Below, piece after piece: positions 1 to 10,810 of a stretch of DNA of 64,000 nt. The first letter of the stretch is position 1; every line of letters starts with the position of its first letter. The stretch covers positions 16,695,633-16,759,632 of the forward strand of contig NC_089274.1 of assembly GCF_963678975.1 (NCBI RefSeq), written 5' to 3'. The translations under genes and the position numbers were made by a program. The notes beneath the pieces are model-generated. The model saw only the letters and a program-made list of their open reading frames with translations. It did not search any database and was not told the origin of the DNA. Source of the DNA: Dysidea avara (lineage: Eukaryota; Porifera; Demospongiae; Dictyoceratida; Dysideidae).

Positions 1-409
1 TTTATGTTATGAAGTAACAGCTGCTCGTGCCTAATTGTATAAAATAACAAAGGTTATCTGCACGCACAACATGGGGCAGGGTACAAAACCTTGCACGAGA
101 CTGTACTATCAGCAAAGATTGCAAATGTAATTCAATGCCAATATTTCTGTATTAACTAATTCAATGAAATATTAAAAATTAATTTAAGGTGTTTAATCAT
201 GCAATACAGCTACTCAACCTATACAGCACTGTGCATGACAATAAATTGATTTCAGTGGCTGCTTTGAGCTTCAGTAATGGTGGAGTAATATATAACGTAC
301 ACCTGTAGAATGGCATGACCCACACACTATAGCTAACTGTCACAAATGAAAGGCAGACAGTGCTGCACAGATGATTAGGTACCCAGATATTTAACAAAGT
401 TTACATATA

Positions 410-584
410 CAACAGGAAGTAGACGAAAGAAAAATTTGAAGAATTCGCAATATTATTAATCAGCTTTGACGAATTAAAATTTGACGAAAAGCAAAAAATA
501 AACACTGACTTTTGAGGTGCTTATTGGACAAATTAAAATTTAACTGATTCGTCAAATTTTACTTTTGTCAAAATTTTCCTGTTG
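410..584. mobile_element. MITE with CAACAGGAA ends, copy 1
   Basis: A short element bounded by inverted ends CAACAGGAA and TTCCTGTTG, with TA on each outer side, as in Tc1/mariner-type insertions. The inside is AT-rich and carries repeated TTTGACGAA motifs on both strands. A second diverged copy lies at 39833-39985. No transposase is present, so it is non-autonomous. Confidence 0.6.
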
Positions 585-1151
585 TAAATTTACAGTTAAT
601 ATTGTTTCAGAAATTGTACTACAGTATTATCCATTAGCTACGTAGTTATGCTCACAGGCAATTCTAAGGGGAAGGGGGGGATTCTGTAGGTCTAGTTCAA
701 CTACCAACACCACTGCAAAACCAGTACCATCAACACCACTGCAACTGCATGGGACAATCTAAGCTTCTGCCCCTCTACTATAATTGACCAAGGCAAGTTG
801 AAATATATCTGGACTGAAGGAAATTATCACCATGTCTATGTTAAGAATTCTGTTAATAGCATTGTAGCATAAAACATTACAACCAGGCAAACAGTTGTGA
901 TCTTGGTGGTGATGTGATACATACTGATGCATACATAACTCACCTCTGTTATCCTGGCAGACCCCTTAGTAGCACGTCATCACAGGCCACTGGCTGCTGT
1001 CACCTCTCCCCAGAATCGAGGTTTGATAAAGCTTAATAATTATTTTATAAAAGCGCCTATAGCGCAACGTAATTATACGTAGGGGGCATCAAACGATGTG
1101 AAAGTAACAAAACCCTTTTCGTTAATCTATGAAAGCGATTTCACGTGATGC

Positions 1152-1190
1152 GCTAGTCTCGCTCCCAGACCACAATGGTCTGGGGGCGAG
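1152..1190. repeat. 39-bp near-perfect palindrome
   Basis: Arms AGTCTCGCTCCCAGACCA and TGGTCTGGGGGCGAGACT pair with few mismatches around a short centre. It is GC-rich against AT-rich surroundings. It is probably a solo miniature inverted-repeat element; I did not see a second copy in the window. Confidence 0.6.
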
Positions 1191-1349
1191 ACTGGTGATG
1201 CGTATTATGTGCGCATACTGAGGATCAATCAGTTTCAATGAATCCATGATCATTATTTAGTTAGGTCATCAATTCAAGCTTTCACTGAACATCACACAAG
1301 ATTCAGTACCATGTTTTTCAGGTTTCTGGCAAAAATCAAAGCATAAACA

Positions 1350-1990
1350 TCTCATAAGGATCTTGGTATTGTATCCGATAACCACCTAAAGTTCCATGAT
1401 CATACCATTGAGGTAGTTACTGCTAAGGCTAGCTAATTGTCTCTTGGAGATTATTAGGAAGTCCTTTGAATATTTGGAGCCAGATATGTTGGTGAAACTG
1501 TTTGTGTCAATAGTACGGCCCACACTGGAATATAGCTAGTAACTCTGTATGGGGGCCACCTTTTATTTTGGATCAGAGAAAGTTTGAAATAGTCCAACGA
1601 AGAGCTACCCGTTTGTTACCAACACTGGTTGATAAATCCTACTCTGAAAGATTATCCTTACTACAATTGTCATCCTTAGCTCATCGACGGCTAAGAGGTG
1701 ATCTTATTTGTTATACAAAATTCTAAACAATTATTTTAGTTCAGACTTTCATAACTTCTTCACTTACCTAATACCATCACTAGGGGACATCAATTTAAGT
1801 TATTTAAATCATTTTCAAGATTAAAATGTAGACTCTGATCTGATTATTTTTTTAATAGGATTCTCAATGACTGGAACGGCTTACCTGACTATGTTGTAAA
1901 TGCTAGTTTTTAAATCATTGTTAGATTCTCACTTAGCTAATTCTAGATTTATTTTTGTATAGCCATCTTATGATTGTACAAATTTTGTCA
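1350..1990 (+). pseudogene. LINE-type reverse transcriptase 3' remnant (pseudogene)
   Basis: Conceptual translation across several frames gives the C-terminal signature of a non-LTR retrotransposon (CR1/Jockey-like) reverse transcriptase: a DLGI-V...F-H block near 1360, then SIVRPTLEY near 1510, VQRRATRL near 1590, a SYSERL-LL-L-SL-HRRLRGDL block near 1630-1700, and an NDWNGLP block near 1870. In-frame stops and frameshifts (for example after LEY and in the downstream part) break it. It is 5'-truncated. This is a dead fragment. Confidence 0.75.
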
Positions 1991-2252
1991 GTGTGTTGAC
2001 CCGGTATACAGGCAGTGCCTTTACCGGTAATTAATTAATAATACTAATAATAATACTAATAAACGTGATCAAACACGTGATCCGTGCTTCGAACTAGCAA
2101 GGCTTACATAACTTGCAGTATACTAGCAATACTTGAACGTGTATCCATGAGGGATGACTCCTGTCGACTTGAGTATGATGGTCATACTCTGTTGCCAGAA
2201 GTCTGATCCTTTCAGTATGAAATTTGATATGAAATAATGTCCTTATGTACAC

Positions 2253-2770
2253 CAGTGTTGGGAGTAATGCGTTACTTATGTAACGCGTTACATAATATTA
2301 TTACTTTTGTGGTAACAAAGTAATATAACGAAATATGCTATAAAAACAGGTAATATAACGCAAGCTACTTACTTACAAATGTAACGCGTTAGTAATATAG
2401 TTACTGTAACGAGTCTAACATTACGCAATATTATTACTACAGTAACGAAGTTACTAATCCCATTAGTTATCCCCTGAGTAACGCCTAGCCACAATGTAAC
2501 GAGGCCTACTGAATGAAGCTTATTCACCAACTTCTTATTTATAACCAAAATTTGCATATTGTCCAACAACGCAATCATATCACGTGATAAGGTGGTAGTT
2601 TCACACGTGACAGCTTAAGGCTGTGGACACAAAGTAATATATAATATGTAATATTATTACAGTTACTTTATTTTATGGGTAATACGTAACTGTAACTAAA
2701 TAGTTCAGTTGCAAGTAATATGTAATATTAGCTAACTAGTTACTTTTACAAAGTAACTTGCCCAACACTG
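2253..2770. mobile_element. hAT-like MITE, copy 1 (518 bp)
   Basis: Ends CAGTGTTGGG and CCCAACACTG are perfect inverted repeats. The inside is built of GTTACTT and TAATATT motifs and has no transposase. TGTACAC is repeated on both flanks (2246-2252 and 2771-2777), 7 matching bases of a probable 8-bp target duplication. Copy 2 (3608-5672) lies in the opposite orientation with a perfect 8-bp duplication, which supports the hAT superfamily. A truncated third copy is at 48430-48563. Confidence 0.8.
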
Positions 2771-2884
2771 TGTACACAGTGACTCATAATACCCCACATG
2801 ATCATACAGCCCACCACATGGTCATAGAAAAGGTTTTGAAATTTAGGATGTTGTAATTTATGGTTACACCTTTCCCTATACACT

Positions 2885-3300
2885 TGTGACTCGGAAATAT
2901 ACTAGACAGGTCTTTACTGAGCATATATGGTGAACATCCAGCCACATTCCATGCAACAGCAACAAGACTTGGCTAGATTAATCATTGCTAACAGTTTACA
3001 GCAGCCAGGCGGATGGTTCCTTGTCAAGGCTTCTGTGCAAGTGCATGATAACTACGTAGTTGCTGAGTCTAGACTCTAGTTCAGTAGATTATATATTTAA
3101 TCAATTATATGTCCCAGCTGGGCACTGGCATGAATCCTTATCCATTGTGTACTATGTACATAGCCTTGTCTGCCCCCCCCCCCCCCCCACACACACACAC
3201 ACACACACACTCCTTCCAAGGCGACTGTATGTAGTTATTCACTAAACTTAATATAGAACTTGCTGTGTCATCTATGAGCAGTACTGATTTGCTAGAAGTG
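2885..3300 (-). pseudogene. decayed FEM1 fragment (pseudogene)
   Basis: The sequence aligns by eye with the C-terminal ankyrin part of the neighbouring FEM1 gene at about 9000-9290. Shared stretches include ATGGTGAACATCCA, CATTGCTAAC followed by GTTTACAGC, and AGCCTTGTCTGCCCCCC, in the same order and spacing. The coding frame is broken, a poly-C/(CA)n tract has expanded at 3173-3210, and only the last third of the gene is represented. It is probably a partial tandem-type duplication of the intronless gene, now dead. Confidence 0.65.
3173..3210. repeat. poly-C followed by (CA)n microsatellite
   Basis: About 16 C residues are followed by 11 CA units. The run sits where the related functional FEM1 gene has only CCCCCC, so it expanded within the pseudogene fragment. 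Confidence 0.9.
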
Positions 3301-4096
3301 GTTGTGAGTGTTGCTATTACTTAAAGCTACAGATATTGAGTGTTCTGAGAAATTAGAATCAATATTGGAGCCATGCAGAAATCATTTTGCAGATCCTCAG
3401 TCACTTTTCCTGCACAGTCTGCTCATTTACAGTAGTAAGAACTGAATACATGAAGACTGGTAATAGCTATGTACATTATGAAAAAGTGAGCATGCAATAA
3501 ATAGCTACATAGCTATACAGAATATGTTTGCTGCAGCACTGTTAGTGTTTGTATTAGGAAATGCAATTTAAAATTCCTCAACGTATACAGTGTAGATTAG
3601 TGGCTACCAGTGTTGGGCAAGTTACTTTGTAAAAGTAAGTAGTTACATATTACATGTTACTTGCAACTAAACTATTTAGTTACAGTTACATATTACCCAT
3701 AAAATAAAGTAACTGTAATAATATTACATATTATATTACTTTGTGTCCACAGCCTTAAGCTGTCACATGTGAAACTACCACCTTATCACGTGACATGATT
3801 GCGTTGTTGGATGATATGTAAATTTTGGTTATAAGTAAGAAGCTGGTGAATAAGCTTCATTCAGTAGGCTTCGTTACTTCGTTGTGGCTAGGCGTTACTC
3901 AGAGGATAACTAACAAGATTTGTAACTTCGTTACTTGTAGTAATAATATTATGTAATATTAGACTCGTTACAGTAACTATATTACTTAGGTAACGTGTTA
4001 CATTTGTAAGTAAAGTAGCTTGTGTTATATTACCTGTTTTTATAGCGTATTTCGTTATATTACTTTGTTACCACAAAAGTAATAATATTACATAAG

Positions 4097-5645
4097 GCCA
4101 CTCCAAATAAGACTGTAGTTTCCCGTCCTGAGGTTTTCGTTTGTCGGTGCGGGCGGGAGGCTTATTATCATTATTCATTATCTAGGACCGCGTCACATAC
4201 AACCAAGTACATACACCAACGTTGCAACCTACCCATTGGGCAAGTATAAACAGTGCCATAGGAAACACTCAGAGCAGTGTGCGTGTACCTGTGGAAATGA
4301 TACATATGCATACGTACACAGGCAAGGGAGTTTAACTGGCATCAGAAAACCACAATACTAAAACACAACCTACACAAAAAACCAAGTTACGTTAGCTATA
4401 TTGAAAGTAACTATATATTGTAGGTGTGACGTGTCTCTGAAGATGACTCAGCAGTGAAGTGAGGCTATGCAGAATAAGGGATATGGTGAAGGCACAATTA
4501 GCAATTGATCCCAATCAAGCCAATATGGCACAACAGACTCTGTTGTAACTAGAGGCCACTGGTGATGTACCTGTATATCAGCGGTGTGGCATTGGCACAG
4601 TGATCACAATCTATAATATTATCAAGAGTTAATAATAGTCCACTATTATTAACTCTTGATATTATGCATACAGCCATGCACAACATACAGGAGATAGTTA
4701 CACATTGTTGTATATGCAGCACTGCATCGGCTTCTTGTTTAGCTATTACAGACTCACAGTAGACTAGTAGTTAAGCCGCGAGTGGAAAATAATTCCAGCC
4801 GCTAGCAAGCCAGATGAAGGATGAAGATGTAGACCTATAATACAACTACCGGTACAAGTATTACATTACTCATTACCTTGCTGTTCCAGCTGGTTGTTTA
4901 TGAGCGCATCAGCTGGTATCCCAATTGGTCATCAGCTGGTCCTTCACTGCATGACGCCTGGAGCGCATATCCTGCACACAAAATACACAGTTACAAATAT
5001 TTAAACATACTTGTAATGTTGTTGCTTACCAGTAAAGTGGCGCCTGGCCTCTCCGGGGACGTTTACTAATCTTCTCGTTCGAGCAATCTGCGAGGCAATC
5101 TGTAATTAAACAAGGGCGTGGTGCCGGGCGTTATATAGAATTACACGTACGGTAAAGTCATCAGCATGAACAGGCGTACTTATTATACGGTTGTGCCTTC
5201 ATTCACAGGCGAATCTATCCCCGCTTAGTTCATGTCTCTAGGCCTCGTAGTTTTCTCAAACATTATTTATTGTTTATTTATTTATTTATTCATTCATTAT
5301 TAATGACGTAATTTTAACCGCATTTCATAATTATTCTTACTACTTGGTTGTATAATTATTCATTATTAAAGATTCAACTGCTCTATTAGAGTATCTCGAT
5401 TTTGAGAGGATTTCAAGGTCATAAAAGTGACTTTTTTTGCAAGCTAGCAACCATTAGAACCGTTCATTTTAGGTTTCATTGTGCTCAGTTTTTAGCAATG
5501 CAAAATAAAAGGCTTTATGAGAAGTTTCCAGAAAGCAGCACAGGAAGTGGTTTTGGAAAAATAATGACAATAATGACCATTTAATGCGGGTGCCCAGACG
5601 TGATGCGGGCGGAGGACGGGAAACTACACTCTCATTTGGAGTGGC
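4097..5645. mobile_element. 1.55-kb TIR element nested in the hAT-like copy
   Basis: Inverted termini GCCACTCCAAAT...TAGTTTCCCGTCC, about 32 bp with few mismatches, face each other at 4097 and 5645. Inside are GCGGGCGG-type motifs next to both ends, a palindromic mini-element (4623-4658), and no reading frame longer than about 65 codons. No target duplication can be read because the host sequence is itself palindromic at the junction. Superfamily unknown. Confidence 0.7.
4623..4658. mobile_element. palindromic mini-element, copy A (36 bp)
   Basis: CAAGAGTTAATAATAG and CTATTATTAACTCTTG form perfect arms around a 4-base centre. An exact 7-bp direct repeat ATATTAT flanks it at 4616-4622 and 4659-4665. 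It lies inside the nested element at 4097-5645, giving three levels of nesting. Confidence 0.8.
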
Positions 5646-5680
5646 TTATGTAACGCGTTACTCCCAACACTGGTGGCTAC

Positions 5681-6614
5681 CCAGCATTAATTAATTATAT
5701 TTGGACTGCCAGCATGGATTACTGGGCTCAAAGTTTTAATTTATCTTTATGGCCGCCAGACCATACCCACAAAAACATAAAAAAATATGATCAACACAAT
5801 TCACCATAATAAGTGACTCAAAATTTGCACATTATTCACAAATCTCACTGCCATAATATTTCCTGTGAATAAATAAGGTGCATGGTAGCTATCAGGTATA
5901 TGACAGTGTCTGAGCTTAAAGGGACAATGTGCTGTTTACAACATCTGACTATTTTGGGGCCCAACAAAATCATGTGATGCTTGTACTTTACCACCTGCAA
6001 CATGAACTTGACAAGATACACAATGCAATCAGCTGGCCTTGGACAAGCGTTGAGTGGCTTCCATACATCAAAACATAATACAGCATGTAAACAGCACATT
6101 GTCCCTTTAAGCTCTAAAAGTTTTGAGGGTCTACTTTGTGTGCATTAAAATTTCAAGAATTTTGCTAATTAACAAATCGACATCATGCACATTCTATTAA
6201 TCTTGAATGTCTTAATTGGGATGGTTTTCTTGCCTTACATGAGACACACATCATGTTAGTGATAGTGCATGTCAACATGCAAAGGTGAATCAATATAATC
6301 CTCCAACATTATTAACTCTTGATAATTATAATTCTACAGGCCAGCAAACCGTTTGATGTTAGTACTACATGCACTCTTTCCTTTGCAATAAATTGATAGG
6401 TCAATTAAGGAAGCATTCACTAGAACATACAAGGCAGTAATCCCATACAACTTAGACAACTATAAGAAGACAACAGCTGACAGACTGCATAATTTAGTGA
6501 AGAAAAATCGTCACAATCACCATGCAGACATCGGTCATAATTCAAGCAAGGCAGGCAAGCTAGGCTCTAACAGGCTCCAATATAAACAGAGGAATAAACT
6601 GTCAGCACTCAAAC
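5681..6614. other. intergenic; one MITE, no gene
   Basis: No exon or RNA gene seen. It contains the inverted-repeat element at 5911-6115 and a half palindrome (ATTATTAACTCTTG) near 6308-6322. Confidence 0.5.
5911..6115. mobile_element. 205-bp MITE with GAGCTTAAAGGG ends
   Basis: Inverted ends GAGCTTAAAGGGACAATG and CATTGTCCCTTTAAGCTC extend to about 28 bp of pairing (both continue into TGCTGTTTAC on the inside). No coding capacity. Only one copy is seen in this window. Confidence 0.7.
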
Positions 6615-6658
6615 CAAGAGTTCATAATATCCCTCCCTCTTTATATTATAAACTCTTG
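6615..6658. mobile_element. palindromic mini-element, copy B (44 bp)
   Basis: CAAGAGTTCATAATAT ... ATATTATAAACTCTTG with an exact 7-bp direct repeat CTCAAAC on each side (6608-6614 and 6659-6665). It lies about 100 bases beyond the stop codon of the first FEM1 gene, so it may be transcribed as a hairpin in that gene's 3' untranslated region. Confidence 0.85.
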
Positions 6659-6762
6659 CTCAAACTATGAAACATAAAACTACCACTAAACGGAACAATG
6701 ATAAATTTTGTTTAAATTTAAAAGAATAATTCAATCACAAAAAATAAAAATAAAATCCAAAA

Positions 6763-8778
6763 TCAATTAGCAGTTGCTATAGTATTCTTGTCAAATAAAC
6801 TAATGTAGTCTTTAATGTGCGTAGGTAGACTATTATAGTTGATGCAATGTTGCACTAATGTTCTACAGCATTGTGATGCAAGTGACATGGGCCCATCCAA
6901 GAACAAGGGGGCCTTAACTCGATCTACTTTAGCCAGTACCACAGCATTCTCCCCGGCTGCATTGACAACATACGGATTGCAGCCATGTTGTAAAAGTGGC
7001 GGAATCAATTCAGGATGGCTATTGAGGTGGCAGGTTGTAGTAGCTATGTGTATCGGTCTATTCCCATCGCTGTCAACATCATACAGTGCTTTATCAGCTC
7101 CCCATTGAAGTAATGCTGTGACTAATAGTGACAATTGTTCTCCAGTGTCTTCGGCCACAGCTGTGTAAAAAGTGCTCTTCCCTCCGATAGAGAAATCACT
7201 CACAGCCATGTGAAGTAAGGTGGAACATTTTGGAGAGTGTAAATGACTGGATACTAATCTTTGTCCAAGTTGGCTGCATTTCTCTGACCACATTGTACCG
7301 TCCTTTAACATGTATGTGTCGTAACGCAACCAGATATACACCAGGTAGAGAATGAGTTGTAGTGTAGTGTTAAAATCATTGTCGTCCTTAGTAGAGTAAC
7401 CTTGTACATGGTCTAAATGGTGTAATATAAACTCCATGAATTCGGCAAATGCTGGTTCATGCTGATAGTGTTGCGTCATGGCATACAATCCATCCACCAT
7501 GAACATCAGGTCCCTGTTAACATCTTTCTGAATACCATCCACCAAACTGGGCCCCAGTACATCAATCTTGTTGCTGTATCGATACATAGAAGAAATTGCT
7601 TTGCACCAGAGTAGTTCAGAAAGCTTATAATCTTGCAAACGGCAGTAGATAATGCCCCTCCGGACTAAATAATAAATCAAACTTGTGTCAGAATAACCCA
7701 TTATTCTTTCTCGGATGATCAAGCTCTGAAAGCTATACCACTTCTCTATCTCAAGAGGATACGGAAACTCTATTTCTAGGTCTTCCATGCATTGTATCTC
7801 CGTCAAGTTGTAGAGTGCCTCTGTAGGGGGCAGAAATTTTGGTTTGTAGTCACAACTCTCTCTGACTTGCATTGCCCTCACCCAATATTCCTTTACATCT
7901 CCCTTAAATACATTTCTGTTTGTTTCAGCCAATGTTGCTCCAAGCAAGAGGTAAGCTTCTGAGCGGCATTCCGGTGGGCACTCTTCAAGGTCACACAGAT
8001 GTTCCACTGTTTCTATTTTGCCAGTTGAAGCTGCCAAAATTGCAGGGCAAGCACTCTCCTTAAAATGCTCAAAATCATGTTCCAAATAGAATTCTGTTTT
8101 GATGCCATGGCCAAGTAACATTTTCAAGATGTCCATGTGTCCTTTTCCAGCTGCTAGATGCATAATGGAGTGGTTGTAGATGGTTTTCATGTCATGTTGG
8201 GCACCTTTATCAAGCAGTAACCTTGTTGCTTCCAAATGTCCTCTCATCACAGATATCAACAATGGACTCTGACCCACAACATTGGCATAATTCAAGTCAG
8301 CTCCATGCTCTATTAGAACATTCATTGTGTCACAGTGACCATTAAAGGCCGCCCCCCTCAATGGTGTTGAACCAGTAGCAGTGGGCTTGTTAACATCTGC
8401 TCCAGCGCCTAGTAACATCTTAACTACCTCGACATGGTTTCTTGTGGAAGCACCCCATAAAGCAGTAGCGCCTTCCACTTCATTTTGAGTGTTCAGGGAT
8501 ACGATAGTCCCTGTATGATTGATGTCGAATGAACCAGCAAATCTTTGTAGAAAGTACTTGACGACTGGGACATTTCCGTATTGTGCTGCTGTCACGAACG
8601 GAGCGCAGTTTAGGGCGTCGTTAGCCAGAACAATCTGTCCAGTGAGCGGAAAAGTAACCACTTTATTAACCCACTGCTTCGTGTACTCGTAGCCTTCATG
8701 TTCTGTCAGGTTTGTTCTCAAATAGTTAGTCAAATCTCGCAAATCATCTGCAGGAACGACAAAACTTCCCTCATCCAT
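6763..8778 (-). CDS. FEM1: FEM1-like ankyrin protein, substrate receptor of CUL2 ubiquitin ligase (paralogue 1)
   Basis: Single-exon gene, 671 residues from the ATG at 8778; FEM1 proteins are usually 617-670. The N-terminal part has ankyrin repeats (about residues 55-235: GATALWGAS, TPLRGAAFNGH, SPLLISVMRGH, HLAAGKGH). The FEM1-specific block EAYLLLGATLAE follows near 270 and IIRERIMG near 365. C-terminal ankyrins (STLLHMAVS, RPIHIA) come next, then a VHL-box-like tail (SLASQCCRTLV, then INY and F-D). Known family role: the N-terminal ankyrins read C-terminal degrons and the tail joins elongin B/C-CUL2. The open frame continues six codons upstream to a GTG, but ATG-GAT-GAG is the first ATG. 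The stop of the second FEM1 gene lies only 52 bases upstream. Whether it is FEM1A, B or C cannot be told; it is divergent from all three. Confidence 0.85.
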   Translation of the reverse strand: MDEGSFVVPADDLRDLTNYLRTNLTEHEGYEYTKQWVNKVVTFPLTGQIVLANDALNCAPFVTAAQYGNVPVVKYFLQRFAGSFDINHTGTIVSLNTQNEVEGATALWGASTRNHVEVVKMLLGAGADVNKPTATGSTPLRGAAFNGHCDTMNVLIEHGADLNYANVVGQSPLLISVMRGHLEATRLLLDKGAQHDMKTIYNHSIMHLAAGKGHMDILKMLLGHGIKTEFYLEHDFEHFKESACPAILAASTGKIETVEHLCDLEECPPECRSEAYLLLGATLAETNRNVFKGDVKEYWVRAMQVRESCDYKPKFLPPTEALYNLTEIQCMEDLEIEFPYPLEIEKWYSFQSLIIRERIMGYSDTSLIYYLVRRGIIYCRLQDYKLSELLWCKAISSMYRYSNKIDVLGPSLVDGIQKDVNRDLMFMVDGLYAMTQHYQHEPAFAEFMEFILHHLDHVQGYSTKDDNDFNTTLQLILYLVYIWLRYDTYMLKDGTMWSEKCSQLGQRLVSSHLHSPKCSTLLHMAVSDFSIGGKSTFYTAVAEDTGEQLSLLVTALLQWGADKALYDVDSDGNRPIHIATTTCHLNSHPELIPPLLQHGCNPYVVNAAGENAVVLAKVDRVKAPLFLDGPMSLASQCCRTLVQHCINYNSLPTHIKDYISLFDKNTIATAN

Positions 8779-8830
8779 CTTCAAAAGGGCGTTCACTAAA
8801 TAAACTTTACATGCGCTTAAACAAATAATT

Positions 8831-10810
8831 CTACGTGATGCGATGACGTATTACAACAAGATTAACAAAATTCTTGTCAAATAATCTAATGGTCTTTTTA
8901 ACAGCACTGGGTAGGTCCTGTAGTTCATAGGAGATGCCATACTTTACAATGGCTACGCAACAAAGACAGAACAGTGATGAAGGGAGTGCACTTCGCAATG
9001 TTCGTGACACCACATTCGACTTGGCCCACTGAAGACAAGTCTTTCCCATAGAATCAACTATCAATGGTGAACATCCACATTCCAGCAGCGGCAAGACTAG
9101 ATTAACATGATATTCATTGCTAACGTTTACAGCCAAGTGGATGGGATAATGTCCATTCTTATCCAGTATGTACAAAGCCTTGTCTGCCCCCCAGCGGAGC
9201 AAGGCAGCTATCAATGATTGGTAGTAATTTCCAAACAAAAAACTTGCCATATCATCCTTTATGAGGAAATTTGAAACTGCCAGATGAAGGAGTGTTGATT
9301 TGTTAGGAGTGTTGAGATGAGTGGTCACAAATTGTGTACCTAATTCTTCGCATTCATTTGAACAAAGTTCCTTATTTCCAGCATGTCGCTGGTGGATGAA
9401 ATCGCTCTGTATCCAACTAGCAAATAGCCATAGTATCAATTGTATTATTCTAATCGGTGGTTCAGTAAGTTTTAACAATTCAGCAAAATGTCCCAATCCA
9501 TACTTGACAAATTTGGAAAATTCTGGTTGATATTTTTGTTCTACCATGTCACACACACCTCTTGCATAAACATACAAGTCTTCTTCTACATTGTGCTTGA
9601 TAGTAAGCTCAGCTCCCACTGCTAGAGCAGTTGGTGGATCAGATTCGATGGCACGTAGCCACAACAACTCAGCATGTCTGAACATGTTCTGCTTACGCAA
9701 CCAGCTACCCAGTTCAACCAAGTTAAGGATAATAGATGACGGTCCCACGATACGTTCTCTCATCATTAATGCCTGATATCTTATCCACAGTGAAGCATCT
9801 AGCTCACAGTCTTCTGGTGGACCAGGCAAATCTTCTAATAATGCAACTTCACTAAGCCCTGCATACACTTCTGATGAAGGTAAATATTTTGGTACATAGC
9901 CACATTTGTTCCGCAATTTTAAGGCCTTTCTCCACATCTGCATAATGTCTTCTATTGGCGGCTGTTGGTCCATTCTTCCTACCAACCCAGCACCTAGCAA
10001 TAAATAAACTTCAGACTTGCAAGGTGCTGTACAAGCTGGTACATTAAATAGCTGTTCTATAACTTGTCGGTGGCCAGACTCAGCAGCCAAAAATAGTGGA
10101 CACGGCGTTGTGTTTGGCTGTGTTAATTCAAAATTTGGGGACAGTCCCTGTTCTTGCAAGGTACGTATTATGTCTGTATGACCCTTTGCAGCTGCAACAT
10201 GAAACACCGTATAACCATTTATTGTTTTCTGGGACACATTAGCTCCACGCTCCAGTAAAAACATTATTGCTTTATCGCGATTACATATTGCTGCTGCAAG
10301 CAGAGGACTCTGACCTAACGTACTAGGAATGTTAATATCTGCTCCATTGGAGTACAACAACTCCATGATCTGGTAGTGTCCATTAAAGGCAGCAACTCTC
10401 ATTGGAGTTGAGTTAGTAGTTGTTGAAGTATTCACATTTGCTCCTGAAATCAATAATAATTGAGCAATTTCCCGTCTGTTCTCACAACTAGCAGCCCATA
10501 ACGCAGTGGCACCTTCCACAGTTCTTCCGGTTCTCATACTGACCAGACTTCCTTTCTCGTTAACATCTACAACGTCTGAAAACTCTGTGAGTAGATACTT
10601 CACGATGTGAGCATTACCATACTGAGCTGCTAGGACCAGTGGAATCGGCTTGGACCCGTCTGAGCCAGCAGGGCAAAATGTTTGCTTACACACCTGTCTC
10701 GAGTTCCTTGTTGAGGTTATCCATTCTTTGAATTGCTCGAATGACTCACTCCGGCAAAGTGAACACATTTTATCAAACTGCCTATCACTTGGTATCCACA
10801 TGCTTGACAT
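8831..10810 (-). CDS. FEM1: FEM1-like ankyrin protein (paralogue 2)
   Basis: Single-exon gene, about 659 residues from the ATG at 10810. That start has A at -3 and places the first ankyrin where paralogue 1 has it; an in-frame ATG at 10885 would add 25 Cys-rich residues. Order of features matches paralogue 1: LVLAAQYGNAHIVKYLL, GATALWAAS, TPMRVAAFNGH, SPLLAAAI, FHVAAAKGH, then EVYLLLGAGL, MMRERIVG, STLLHLAVS, YPIHLAV and a VHL-box-like end (SLFCLCCVAIV...RLFDKN). The two paralogues share architecture but are strongly diverged, so the tandem duplication is old. Predicted role: cytosolic or nuclear CUL2 substrate receptor. It diverges from CAND1 with 257 bases between start codons. Confidence 0.85.
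   Translation of the reverse strand: MSSMWIPSDRQFDKMCSLCRSESFEQFKEWITSTRNSRQVCKQTFCPAGSDGSKPIPLVLAAQYGNAHIVKYLLTEFSDVVDVNEKGSLVSMRTGRTVEGATALWAASCENRREIAQLLLISGANVNTSTTTNSTPMRVAAFNGHYQIMELLYSNGADINIPSTLGQSPLLAAAICNRDKAIMFLLERGANVSQKTINGYTVFHVAAAKGHTDIIRTLQEQGLSPNFELTQPNTTPCPLFLAAESGHRQVIEQLFNVPACTAPCKSEVYLLLGAGLVGRMDQQPPIEDIMQMWRKALKLRNKCGYVPKYLPSSEVYAGLSEVALLEDLPGPPEDCELDASLWIRYQALMMRERIVGPSSIILNLVELGSWLRKQNMFRHAELLWLRAIESDPPTALAVGAELTIKHNVEEDLYVYARGVCDMVEQKYQPEFSKFVKYGLGHFAELLKLTEPPIRIIQLILWLFASWIQSDFIHQRHAGNKELCSNECEELGTQFVTTHLNTPNKSTLLHLAVSNFLIKDDMASFLFGNYYQSLIAALLRWGADKALYILDKNGHYPIHLAVNVSNEYHVNLVLPLLECGCSPLIVDSMGKTCLQWAKSNVVSRTLRSALPSSLFCLCCVAIVKYGISYELQDLPSAVKKTIRLFDKNFVNLVVIRHRIT

Larger units (their letters stand above)
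1..1349. other. intergenic, repeat-bearing, no gene seen
   Basis: AT-rich spacer. Apart from the MITE at 410-584 and the palindrome near 1152-1190, I see no coding exon, RNA gene or long repeat. The one 66-codon open frame here has no recognisable content. Confidence 0.5.
3608..5672. mobile_element. hAT-like MITE, copy 2, split by a nested insertion
   Basis: The outer ends are CAGTGTTGGG (3608) and CCCAACACTG (ends 5672). Flanks carry a perfect 8-bp target duplication GTGGCTAC at 3600-3607 and 5673-5680. The left 490 bp match the reverse complement of copy 1 at 2253-2770 closely. The element is interrupted by an unrelated 1.5-kb insertion (4097-5645), after which only its last 27 bp follow. 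Confidence 0.85.
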
